Origin: Paenibacillus donghaensis
GTDB taxonomy: Bacteria > Bacillota > Bacilli > Paenibacillales > Paenibacillaceae
Assembly: GCF_002192415.1 (NCBI RefSeq)
Contig: NZ_CP021780.1
Span: forward strand, 186,001 to 250,000
DNA length: 64,000 bases
Reading direction: 5' to 3'
Below are positions 48,501 through 55,331 of this stretch, piece after piece. Made by a program: the position numbers and the translations under genes. The notes beneath the pieces are model-generated. The model was not told the DNA's origin. It was given only the letters and a program-made list of their open reading frames with translations, and did no database searches. The stretch's first letter is position 1; the number at the start of each line of letters is the position of its first letter.

Positions 48501-51500
48501 TTGGAAAGATAATGGTGTGTATTTAATAACAGGCGGAGCAGGCGGATTGGGGCTTGTCTTTGCGCGAGAAATTGCAACTTGCGCCAAGCGGGTAAAGCTT
48601 ATTTTGGCAGGCCGGTCCAAGCTTCGTGAGCATGCAAGAACAATCATTAATGAAGTGGAAGCCCTGGGTGCTACGGTGGTTTATAAGCAAGCAGATCTTA
48701 CTAAGCTGACCGAGGTGTCTCACCTGATTAGTGAAATTGTTCATGAATACGGGGAGTTAAACGGTATTCTGCATGCCGCAGGTGTTATTCGTGATCAGTT
48801 TATCATCAATAAATCTGCAGCGGAGTGCCGTCAAGTACTGGCTCCCAAGGTTGCCGGTCTTATCAATTTGGATGAGGCGAGTAAAGCGCTTGAGCTTGAT
48901 TTTCTGATGCTGTTCTCGTCCCTCACAAGTGCGATGGGAAATCCGGGACAAGCTGACTATGCATGTGCGAATGCATTTATGGATGAATTTGCGGCATACC
49001 GCAATTCGTTGGCAGCAGCGGCAAAGCGCACGGGTCAAGCCTTATCCATTAACTGGCCATTGTGGAAAAACGGCGGTATGCATCTGGATGAGGCGTCCGA
49101 GAAAGCCATGTACCAGCATACCGGTATGGTGAGCATGGACGCGGAACTTGGCTTTAACGTGCTTTATCGGGCCTTTGCAGCAAAACGAACGCAGTTTCTT
49201 GTTGCCGCAGGCCATGTAGAGCGAATCCGGCGGAAATTGTTGCCGCAGACATCAGAGGCAGCAATTTCTTCTGGTACAGCTACGAAGAGCTTGTCCGCTG
49301 CTTCGCCTGTTAAAGCTGCCTCCGTAACAGCAGATAGCACTAATCAGCTTGCTCAAGTTCAAAATATGCTAATCCAGCAAGTGTCTAATCTGCTCAAAGT
49401 GAACCTGCAGGATATAGATGTGTTTACGGAGCTGGGCGAATACGGATTTGATTCAATTACGTTAACGGAATTCGCTAATGCGTTGAATCAGATTTACGGA
49501 ACGGATTTGACACCTGCACTGTTTTACGAGCATTCGACCATTCAAAGAATAGCAGCATATTTAATTGAAACGTATGCAGGGATGTTTATGGCATCTGCCA
49601 AGCCGGAAGTGGCAGAAACAATAGTTGACGGGCCTTCCGGTCAAGAAGCCGCAGCCTTGCAAACCAGCTTGCCGCCGGGAAGAAAACATCGCCGCTTTGC
49701 GGGGTGCACCGGAAAGCAGGACACACCGGTGTCTGGAATGCAGACCGAATCGCCAGCACTTCCGCCTTCGCCAGAGCCGATTGCGATTGTAGGAGCCAGC
49801 GGCACGTTTCCGATGGCCGGCGATTTAGAAGAGTTTTGGAATAATCTGCTTCAGGGCAAGGATTGCATCACAGAAGTTCCCTTAACACGTTGGGACTGGC
49901 GCGAGTATTATGGTGACCCGGCTCAAGAGGCTAACAAAACGAACATCAAATGGGGCGGTTTCATTGACGGGGGAGACGAGTTCGATCCTTTATTCTTCGG
50001 GATTTCCCCAAGAGAAGCTGAATTCATGGACCCGCAGCAGCGCTTATTAATGACTTATGCCTGGAAGGCGCTCGAAGATGCCGGATACTCTGCACAAAGC
50101 ATATCTGGTACGAAGACAGCGATTTTTGTGGGAACAACGGCGAGCGGCTACAGCGAGCTGATATCAGCGGCCAATATTGCTTCAGAAGGATATACCTCTA
50201 CCGGGATGGCTCCTTCGATGGGACCTAACCGGATGAGCTATTTCCTGAACGTTCATGGCCCAAGCGAACCTATTGAAACGGCTTGCTCAAGCTCACTCGT
50301 TGCTATTCATCGGGCTGTAAGTGCAATTGAGAGCGGCTCCTGCGAGATGGCGCTTGTCGGCGGGGTGAACACAATCGTTGTTCCTTCCAGCCATATTATG
50401 TTCAATAAAGCGGGCATGCTCTGTGAGGATGGACGTTGTAAAACGTTCTCCAGTGAAGCCAACGGATATGTAAGAGGAGAAGGCGTAGGGATGTTGTTCC
50501 TTAAAAAATTGAAGGATGCAGAGGAAGCCGGCGACCATATTTATGGCCTGATTCGCAGTTCTGCGGAGAACCACGGCGGCCGGGCTACATCCTTGACAGC
50601 ACCTAATCCGAGGGCACAAGCCGACCTGCTGGTTTCTTCTTATATGAAAGCTGGCATTGATCCACGGACTGTCGGATACATTGAAGCTCACGGCACAGGC
50701 ACTGAATTAGGCGATCCAATTGAGATTAACGGGCTGAAGGCGGCTTTCAAGGAATTGTACGAAAAGACCGGAGACTCACAGGTGCTGGACGCTCATTGTG
50801 GACTTGGCTCAGTTAAAACCAATATAGGGCATCTGGAATTGGCCGCCGGAATTGCCGGCGTGATGAAATGTCTGCTGCAGATGAAGCATAAAACGCTGGT
50901 GAAAAGCCTGCACAGTGAAAAGCTGAATCCTTATATTCAACTGCAGGACAGCCCGTTCTATATTGTTCAGGAAGCCCGTGAATGGAAAGCCGTTCAAGAC
51001 GAGCATGGGAATGATTTACCTCGCCGTGCAGGTGTCAGCTCATTTGGCTTTGGCGGAGCGAATGCGCATATTGTGCTTGAAGAATACATCCCTGCAAACC
51101 GGAAAATGAACAACCCTACGATTTCTGATCAGAACCCTGCACTTATTGTTTTATCCGGCAAAAATGAATCGGCACTTCTAGAACAAGCGGCTCTCTTGCT
51201 GTGCAGCATCAAAGAGAACCAGTATACGGATGCCGATCTGGCGGATATCGCCTATACGCTGCAGGTTGGACGGGAAGCGATGGAAGAGCGCTTAGGCATT
51301 ATTGCGGGATCGGTTCAGCAGCTCTCTGACAAATTGCAGTCGTTCCTTGAGGGAAAACAGACTACCGGGGGCGTATACCGGGGGCAATTGAAACGCAACA
51401 AGGAAGCTATGGCCATTTTTGCATCCGATGAAGACATGGCTGGTGTTGTGGATGTGTGGATCGCCAAAAGAAAGTACGCGAAGCTGCTCGAGCTTTGGGT

Positions 51501-54500
51501 TAAAGGTCTGCACTTGGATTGGAGCAAGCTGTATGCAGGCAGCAAGCCTTCCCGTGTAAGCCTGCCTACCTATCCGTTTGCCAAGGAACGGTATTGGGTG
51601 AAGGCAAATCAAGAAACGGCCAAGCCTCCAAAAATAATGGATGCCACAGAGCCGGTTGTGAAGTATATGGAAGTATCGCGGGAAGAAGAAGAGACAGAAG
51701 CCGGTTTGGTAGTGCGACTGACCCAAATTATCGCTGAGCTTGTCCGTATTCCGGCCAGCCAACTGCAAAAGGATGAAGAGCTTGCTGCATACGGACTGGA
51801 TTCCATTGGGTTTATGGGCTTGATCAACACGGTCCGTGAGTTGTATCAGGTTAAACTTTCACCAAAACAGCTGCTAGAATACACTACGATCAGCAAGCTG
51901 GCACATTATATACTTCATGAGCTCCAAGAGCATGCTCCAGCTTCTGTTGCTTCTCGGCAATCAGAGGAATTTAGTTTATCCAGCGGACAAAAGGGTCTAT
52001 GGCTAATCAATCAGTTAGCCCCGGAAAGTTATGCTTATAACATCCCTAATACGTATCGCATCCGGCAGTATCTTCATTTGGACGCGTTGCGGGCTGCGTT
52101 AAGAAGCATTGTGCTGCGGCATTCTATGTTGCGTGCAACGATCCGCATACAGGACCAGGAGCCCGTTCATACTATCGGGCCGGCTGACCGTATTTCGGTG
52201 CAGACAGAAGAGGTTGGGCATTTATCGCAAAGTCAGCTGATGCAGCATGTTTCGGAACTGGCCCGTCTTCCGTTTGATTTGGAGCAGGGCCCGCTTTTGC
52301 GGGTGCATGTGTTAACTTTGTCGGATCAAGACTATATCTTGCTGATGAATGTGCACCATCTCGTTTTTGATGGAACCTCGGTAATGGTATTGCTGAGAGA
52401 ATTACTGCAGCTTTATGCGGGTGAAATGGCTGGTGAAGATCAAAGCGGACGCCTTCCGGCCGTGAAGCCTTATTCCGATTTTGTGGAATGGCAGGCCAAG
52501 CTTTTACAGAGCAAGGAGGGGCAGGAGAGCCGGGCATACTGGCAGCAAAAGCTGTCGGGAGAGCTGCCTGTGTTGAATCTTCCGATGGCGAAACCACGCC
52601 GGGAAGTATCTTCTTTTAAAGGAGCAACTTACGATATTGAGCTGAGTCCGGAGCTTTCGGCAAAAATCCAATCGGTCAGCCTGGATGAAAAGGTATCCCC
52701 CTTTGTGCTAATGTTAAGCGCCTTGAAGGTTCTTCTGTACCGTTATACGAATCAGGAAGATATTATGATCGGTACAGCTGTTGAAAGAAGACCAGGCACA
52801 GGGTTCCAGCATACGATTGGATATTTCATGAATATGGTGCTGATACGCTCCGAGGTTAGCGGCGATTCGACGTTCCGGCATGTAATGCAGGAGGTACGCG
52901 CGAACACATATGATGCATTAGAGCATGCGGATTATCCGTTCTCGGAAATTGTAAAAGATATTAAGGGGAGCTGGCAGCGGGGAGATACTCCGCTTATTCA
53001 GGTTGCCTTTATTTTTCAAAATTGGTTCCAGTCAACGGATCAGCTTATAAACGGGAATGCCAATGTTAGTGAAGAACAATGGCTGAGCTTAGAGCATATC
53101 AAAGATATTCACCAGGAGGGCGAATTTGACCTCACACTGGAGATTATCAAAATCGGCGACCGGTACCGGGTCTGCTTTAAGTATAATCCGGAATTATTCA
53201 GCGGGGAAACCGTCATGAGGATGTCCGGGCACTATACGGAATTGCTCCGCTCATTCACTGGCAACCGTGAGCAAGCCGTCGGGAGAGTTGATTACCTGAC
53301 ATCTGAGGACAAGACGAGCATCGCTGCATGGAACACAACTGAGGCGGCATACCCGCACGATCGTTGTATTCATCAACTGTTCGAAGAGCAGGTGGAGCGC
53401 ACGCCTTATCAGACTGCCATAATTTTTGAAGGCCGGAAATTGACTTACGCAGAGTTGAATGAAAAGGCGAATCGCTTAGCCCGTGTGCTGCGGCATAGAG
53501 GTCTTAAACCAAACATGGTTGTCGGTATCATAATGGAACGATCGCTGGAGATGATGGTTTGTCTTTTTGGTATTTTAAAAGCCGGCGGTGCCTATCTGCC
53601 AATTGACAGAGAGTATCCGAAAGACCGGATGGACTATCTGCTCCAGAACAGCAATGCACAATTTCTGATCCTCCAGCATCAAGACATCGCCAAAGTTGAG
53701 TTCGGCGGGCAAATTATCAGCATGGATCAGCCGGATTCGTTTCATGAAGACGGCAGTAATCTATCGTGCATTAACAAACCGGACGATCTTGTTTACGTGA
53801 TCTATACCTCCGGTTCGACGGGCAGACCCAAAGGAGTGATGATTGAGCATCATTCGCTGATCAATCGGCTGAAATGGACGCGCAGCGTGTATGCATTATC
53901 AGAGAACGATGTGCTGCTGCAAAAAACACCGTATACGTTCGATTGTTCTGTTTGGGAATTGTTCTGCTGGTCGACCGAGGGGGCTCAATTATGTATTTTG
54001 CCGCCTAATGCCGAGAAGGACCCTGAGGCAATCATGGAAGCTGTTGAACGCAACCAGGTGACCCTGATCCATTTTGTCCCGTCAATGCTGAACCTTTTCC
54101 TGGAATATTTTAAAGAGAGTCCAGCACTTACGAGGTTGTCAACGCTGAAACGTGTATTTACGACAGGTGAAGCACTGACAGTTCCTCAAGTCGGCTTGTT
54201 TAACAAGACATTGCATCGTGCCAACGGCACGCGGCTAATGAATTTATACGGACCTACTGAAGCGACGATAGAGGTAACTTATTACGACTGTCCAACAGAA
54301 GGAACTGTGGAGCGGATTCCTATCGGGAAGCCCATGAGCAATATTAAGCTCTATGTCGTGAATGCTTATGGCCAAATGCAGCCTGTTGGCGTGCCTGGCG
54401 AACTTTGCATTGCCGGAGCCGGATTGGCAAGAGGCTATATTAACAATCCGCAGTTGACGGATGATAAGTTCGTGGCGAATCCTTTCGAACAGGGCACTAA

Positions 54501-55218
54501 GATGTATAAGACAGGAGATTTGGCGAAATGGCTGCCTGACGGAAATATTGAATACTTCGGGCGAACCGATCGTCAGGTAAAGATCCGGGGGTTCCGGATG
54601 GAACTGGGAGAGATAGAAGCGGGAATTTTGGAGCATGTGCTGATCAGTGAGGCTTGCGTGGTCGTGGACCCTGGTGTGGACCGTTCTGGTAACTCCCGCC
54701 TAAAAGCTTACTATGTCACCAAGGATGGCAAAAAGCTGACTGGTGAAGTGCTTAAAGCTTTCCTGAGGGGTTCTCTTCCTGAATACATGATTCCATCGCT
54801 ATTCGTCCAATTGGATGTTATGCCGCTGACAGCTCATGGCAAGCTGGATTTCAAAGCGCTGGAGGCCTATGCAGCAGAAGTAAATGAACCGGTGCCTGAT
54901 AAGCCGGCTAAAGATTCCAACATGCAGCATCTTATTACCACTGTATATCAGGAAATGCTGGGACTGGTTGAGATCGATCCCCACGCAAATTTCTTTGATT
55001 TAGGCGGCCATTCTATGCTGCTGGTTAAAGCGGCCATTCAGTTACGCGAACTTCTAGGACGTGAAGTTACGCCTGCTGAATTATTCAAGTATCCGACCGT
55101 TCATTCGCTTGCTGCTCATTTCAGCCAACCGGCCAAACCCTCGGTTTTTGAAGGAAGTAAACAGAAGGCTAACAAGCAACGCGAAATACTGATGAGACTT
55201 AATCCGGCAAAAAAATAA
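39517..55218 (+). CDS. PKS5: hybrid NRPS/PKS with serine-oxazole module, KS modules and a terminal C-A-PCP
   Basis: Order: A1 ~25-530; PCP Ser603; two SagB/nitroreductase-like Ox domains ~665-870 and ~930-1140; KS9 ~1155-1600 with Cys1329 but Ala1464 in place of the HGTGT His; ACP Ser1803 (GISS); KS10 ~1888-2330 (Cys2057); DH (His2538); KR (GG from 3006, Tyr3148); ACP Ser3313; KS11 ~3421-3860 (Cys3590); ACP Ser4096; C domain with HHLVFDG near 4280; A2 ~4605-5110; PCP with GGHS, Ser5166. The A1 specificity residues read D-V-W-H-Y-S-L-V-D-K, matching serine. With the Cy-Cy of PKS4 this makes a serine-derived oxazole. The A2 residues read D-C-W-H-F-T-L-I-E-K, with no confident substrate. The protein ends just after the PCP with no thioesterase. 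It starts in an ATGA overlap with PKS4, and a hairpin follows the stop. Confidence 0.96.
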   Translation: MITDQSLSKGEQQDRGQAEQKNTGGNGTWHPCLHHYFEDQAACTPHLPAIRYKDEQLSYDEFDKLTNQCARYLRSIGVGPNRIIGVLMDRSVEMLIAVMGILKAGGAYLPLDPAYPKERLLFMLEDSDTTIVLSQEKWQEAWSDYEGTFCCLDSHWEMVIAPESADRLNAIAAQDDLAYVIYTSGSTGNPKGCMLPHRAICNRLLWMQKQYVLDERDRVLQKTPFTFDVSVWELFWPLLAGACLVIAKPGGHKDSHYLVDIIEQEGITVCHFVPSMLRFFINNPNAGRCTTLRHIYTSGEALPYDLMIEVMGKLPARLHNLYGPTEAAVDVTYWECEDRPDKRVPIGFPITGIQLYVLDEHLQQVPQGAEGELHIGGCGLANGYLNRPELSEEKFIANPFSREQGSKLYKTGDWVRELPDGALDYLGRTDFQVKLRGNRIELGEIEAVIKEYGPVRDCVLVVQKNVADDPKLVAYIVADGSPPESKQLRDFVRNKLPEFMVPNFVVTLPAFPVTHHGKLDRTALPWPLKEETTIQESGAEQVAAASAAYSPIHDAKPATPVQSSGWAEKAGELQSALLSCLNDSLGLIVSGEHDDLFDAGATSLTLVQVVDKVQQSYNVQIPVDLLLESPYVKAIVDYIVEHAAPVPAPAQTQSRAPSSEALITQSEYIQLADDFEWKQKYSQGSSCRAFQPSVISFEQFGRYMSLLGSEAVKGETKYLYPTAGGLNSIQTYVYIKEHMVEGIQAGIYYYDPIEHTLMLITAGPGLDRTLFNTNDRGVYDDAGFVVFFIAELRAIVPVYKRISSSLVTLDAGYMGQLMVDGLEEVRLGALPTAGVDFERIQHLFQLGESHKFIHSLLCGIPSDELGQDGNSYMRRSTGKGVNDHIHNYTGEHTFEAFLSVDLKSALQNISPQTKGNSDEHPVHLRQFPLGTKTIALDRQSFSPGKYIKRSSQRDYMDKPLSLQQLGRVLSLFAQTDREHQNDNRIIPSLSGAYGVQAYLYIKQNGVEGLDEGIYQYDPGKHGLIMISSQLSKSIKGSYTPFNRKQYGKAAFCLYFIGKLEQLEPIYAGDSLYAAFLEAGYLGQRLMDHQAVFDIGVCPIGGMNFDRIRADFRLDNDQVLLHSFTCGVFVHEPFAETVDPPVIIQAARSNLIRKREAVQHDLAIVGISGKFPGAEDLETFWSNLKAGKSSFQEFPDSRERWWNTGKDTSQLSKKATGLAGYLNDIDCFDSLLFHISPSEARRMDPQERLCLEAAWACLENAGYTAANLNQSCGKIGVFTGAMWSDYQNQNAGGAQGSRDVQATSLHSSIANRISYFFNFTGPSLSVNTSCSSALTAIHLAGESLKRGECNAAIVIGVNLMTHAYHSDVLEGLEFLSKDGVCRPFGAEANGWVAGEGVGAILLKPIEEAEQDRDYIHGLIKGTAIGHTGKSARFGAPKSAAQAQSIEQALADARVAPESIHYIEAAAPGAGLADAAEIDAIKKVFQHKFEDRAPCYIGSVKANIGHLESASAMSQIAKVLLQMKHKAIVPTLNTQPRNPFIQLQGSGLKIAESYMSLPSSNFSGRANTAPFRVLINAFGATGSGGHIIMEQYTPLFEDRVRTAKPIVIPLSAASCEQLDESVSRLYTFLTHNKQLNLADVGYTLQTGRNPLNERIAFVASSMDEFIQMLDKVLQGAKALSGVYRGNKENETERKPLDYKQADEGNPYSIAEHWVRGEEMKWEVAHQGNERRVPLPTYPFARNSHWMSVDSEAAVPTLQQPSVTAGSAARLMQLEDYLKQCFSEVSEIAVSQISAKATLDQYGISSLMIAALNAKLERDFGELPKTLFFEYQTLHELACYLSEKYAAQVEVLFPGASAAVVLPQATVSKPFGHQAEAERKEKKAAPQSHSPADIAIIGVSGRYPQAQNIAEFWENLKHGVDCITEIPVTRWEHSNYYDEQKSVPGKAYSKWGGFIEDVDKFDPLFFSISPRESERLDPQERLFLETVWHTIEDAGYNRNELKNKFNDQVGVFVGVMYGEYQLLNKSEAGSSLISSYASIANRTSYFLNFHGPSIAIDTMCSSSLTALHLAVESIKRGECRAAVVGGVNLSLHPSKYIAHSQLAMSSTDGRCHSFGEGGDGFVPGEGVGALLVKPLDQAIQDGDHIYGVIKATSVNHGGKTNGYTVPNPAAQSGLISEALGKAQIDARTISYVEAHGTGTSLGDPIEVSALTRSFEEYTEDCQYCAIGSVKSNIGHLEAAAGIAGITKVLLQMQHKQLVPTLHAQSLNPNICFEKTPFTVQQQLRPWNQPVVEMNGGTPVTYPRRASVSSFGAGGANAHVIIEEYENPLTDNKEHGTEPVSYAFVLSAKNEERLLAYARQLSGVWEDQTYPVPALADLAYTLQVGREPLEERLAFEFRSFGELKNKLQSFIDGRGSAAGVFRGQSKENRDTLTAFTDDEELQEAMNKWLIRRKYSKILEFWAKGLDMDWTKLYINEKPMRIALPVYPFAKERYWIKVSDTHAMALPREESVLHPLLHRNTSDLSEQRFSSVFSGREFFLRDHVIDGKLMLPGVAHLEMARAAALLATSQPVDACTGVCVKNVVWSRPVIQGNGPAEVHIGLYPEDSGDISYEIYGMGKGYDYEENATMYSQGTVSFVEHPYPPNLDIPALHAQCQDNTYTGDSIYETFSAMRMSYGPAFKGIEQLYAGTDQVLAKLAMPAGAEHANGDLILHPSIVDAALQASVGLMLNSVHEEAVPALKPAVPFALQEIEIIHPSINAVWAWVRYAPGSAPADQVRKLDIDLCDEHGRILIRVRGLSTRVMDSTGDAGNSSQPGMLMLEPVWSIQDEPLAVAPLDFAQQVVFLCELEQPSLPLLEAYLKEDMPTVSCEALSSLESNICERYMAYAGRIIARLQDILKAKPKGKILVQIVSLRQQEGELFSGLSSILKTAQLEHPGLIGQHIELDTFDGEKQLAAIMNRNGQRPEDTCIRYQNGERLVGGWKEAVELPESGDNGAAHLPWKDNGVYLITGGAGGLGLVFAREIATCAKRVKLILAGRSKLREHARTIINEVEALGATVVYKQADLTKLTEVSHLISEIVHEYGELNGILHAAGVIRDQFIINKSAAECRQVLAPKVAGLINLDEASKALELDFLMLFSSLTSAMGNPGQADYACANAFMDEFAAYRNSLAAAAKRTGQALSINWPLWKNGGMHLDEASEKAMYQHTGMVSMDAELGFNVLYRAFAAKRTQFLVAAGHVERIRRKLLPQTSEAAISSGTATKSLSAASPVKAASVTADSTNQLAQVQNMLIQQVSNLLKVNLQDIDVFTELGEYGFDSITLTEFANALNQIYGTDLTPALFYEHSTIQRIAAYLIETYAGMFMASAKPEVAETIVDGPSGQEAAALQTSLPPGRKHRRFAGCTGKQDTPVSGMQTESPALPPSPEPIAIVGASGTFPMAGDLEEFWNNLLQGKDCITEVPLTRWDWREYYGDPAQEANKTNIKWGGFIDGGDEFDPLFFGISPREAEFMDPQQRLLMTYAWKALEDAGYSAQSISGTKTAIFVGTTASGYSELISAANIASEGYTSTGMAPSMGPNRMSYFLNVHGPSEPIETACSSSLVAIHRAVSAIESGSCEMALVGGVNTIVVPSSHIMFNKAGMLCEDGRCKTFSSEANGYVRGEGVGMLFLKKLKDAEEAGDHIYGLIRSSAENHGGRATSLTAPNPRAQADLLVSSYMKAGIDPRTVGYIEAHGTGTELGDPIEINGLKAAFKELYEKTGDSQVLDAHCGLGSVKTNIGHLELAAGIAGVMKCLLQMKHKTLVKSLHSEKLNPYIQLQDSPFYIVQEAREWKAVQDEHGNDLPRRAGVSSFGFGGANAHIVLEEYIPANRKMNNPTISDQNPALIVLSGKNESALLEQAALLLCSIKENQYTDADLADIAYTLQVGREAMEERLGIIAGSVQQLSDKLQSFLEGKQTTGGVYRGQLKRNKEAMAIFASDEDMAGVVDVWIAKRKYAKLLELWVKGLHLDWSKLYAGSKPSRVSLPTYPFAKERYWVKANQETAKPPKIMDATEPVVKYMEVSREEEETEAGLVVRLTQIIAELVRIPASQLQKDEELAAYGLDSIGFMGLINTVRELYQVKLSPKQLLEYTTISKLAHYILHELQEHAPASVASRQSEEFSLSSGQKGLWLINQLAPESYAYNIPNTYRIRQYLHLDALRAALRSIVLRHSMLRATIRIQDQEPVHTIGPADRISVQTEEVGHLSQSQLMQHVSELARLPFDLEQGPLLRVHVLTLSDQDYILLMNVHHLVFDGTSVMVLLRELLQLYAGEMAGEDQSGRLPAVKPYSDFVEWQAKLLQSKEGQESRAYWQQKLSGELPVLNLPMAKPRREVSSFKGATYDIELSPELSAKIQSVSLDEKVSPFVLMLSALKVLLYRYTNQEDIMIGTAVERRPGTGFQHTIGYFMNMVLIRSEVSGDSTFRHVMQEVRANTYDALEHADYPFSEIVKDIKGSWQRGDTPLIQVAFIFQNWFQSTDQLINGNANVSEEQWLSLEHIKDIHQEGEFDLTLEIIKIGDRYRVCFKYNPELFSGETVMRMSGHYTELLRSFTGNREQAVGRVDYLTSEDKTSIAAWNTTEAAYPHDRCIHQLFEEQVERTPYQTAIIFEGRKLTYAELNEKANRLARVLRHRGLKPNMVVGIIMERSLEMMVCLFGILKAGGAYLPIDREYPKDRMDYLLQNSNAQFLILQHQDIAKVEFGGQIISMDQPDSFHEDGSNLSCINKPDDLVYVIYTSGSTGRPKGVMIEHHSLINRLKWTRSVYALSENDVLLQKTPYTFDCSVWELFCWSTEGAQLCILPPNAEKDPEAIMEAVERNQVTLIHFVPSMLNLFLEYFKESPALTRLSTLKRVFTTGEALTVPQVGLFNKTLHRANGTRLMNLYGPTEATIEVTYYDCPTEGTVERIPIGKPMSNIKLYVVNAYGQMQPVGVPGELCIAGAGLARGYINNPQLTDDKFVANPFEQGTKMYKTGDLAKWLPDGNIEYFGRTDRQVKIRGFRMELGEIEAGILEHVLISEACVVVDPGVDRSGNSRLKAYYVTKDGKKLTGEVLKAFLRGSLPEYMIPSLFVQLDVMPLTAHGKLDFKALEAYAAEVNEPVPDKPAKDSNMQHLITTVYQEMLGLVEIDPHANFFDLGGHSMLLVKAAIQLRELLGREVTPAELFKYPTVHSLAAHFSQPAKPSVFEGSKQKANKQREILMRLNPAKK
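39600..42930 (+). other. Serine adenylation, PCP and tandem Ox domains
   Basis: A-domain cores include YTSGSTGNPKG, NLYGPTE and YKTGDW. The PCP reads AGATSL. Ox1 has LYPTAGGLNSIQ and Ox2 has IPSLSGAYGVQ at the same place; both end in a SagB-like (R)IxxxFxL...HS segment. This FMN-dependent family oxidises azolines to azoles. Ox2 departs from the usual SAGG core, so it may be weak or structural. Nitroreductase folds act as dimers, so two copies in one chain could pair with each other. Confidence 0.85.
42990..44290 (+). other. KS9, condensation-incompetent ketosynthase
   Basis: Keeps Cys1329 (NTSCSSA) and NIGH, but the HGTGT region reads APGAG, with Ala (GCT, 43906-43908) for the catalytic His. 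It should only accept the oxazolyl chain and transfer it to the next ACP, whose site is GISS rather than GIDS. Confidence 0.87.
51960..55140 (+). other. C-A-PCP module with unassigned amino acid
   Basis: Condensation domain with HHLVFDG (52354 onward), then an A domain with YTSGSTGRPKG, NLYGPTE and YKTGDLA, then a PCP with DLGGHSM. The specificity residues read D-C-W-H-F-T-L-I-E-K. Trp239, His278 and Leu322 recall serine codes, but Cys236, Thr301 and Glu331 do not, so I leave the substrate open. No epimerisation or thioesterase domain follows. Confidence 0.85.
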
Positions 55219-55233
55219 CAGGATTGAGATAGG

Positions 55234-55263
55234 TCCTCCGGCAATTTAGCCGGAGGATTTGTT
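55234..55263 (+). terminator. Hairpin terminator candidate between PKS5 and PKS6
   Basis: A perfect 9-bp inverted repeat (TCCTCCGGC / GCCGGAGGA, loop AATTTA, 55234-55257) is followed by TTTGTT. It lies 16 bases after the PKS5 stop, in the only gap over 100 bases (55219-55325). The T-run is short, so it may attenuate rather than stop transcription. I see no convincing promoter in the rest of the gap. Confidence 0.65.
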
Positions 55264-55314
55264 AAAAAGATAAGAAATGGAATGAATCGATTGTGCACTG
55301 CACTAACATGAATT

Positions 55315-55322
55315 AAAAGGAG
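55315..55322 (+). promoter_or_regulatory. Ribosome binding site of PKS6
   Basis: AAAAGGAG ends 3 bases before an ATG at 55326 and 9 bases before a second in-frame ATG at 55332. The wider spacing favours 55332. Confidence 0.6.
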
Positions 55323-55331
55323 AACATGACA

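Noticed and set aside
55258..55314. Promoter for PKS6 downstream of the hairpin
   Set aside because: TTGTTA and TTGTGC occur, but neither has a -10 box at proper spacing.
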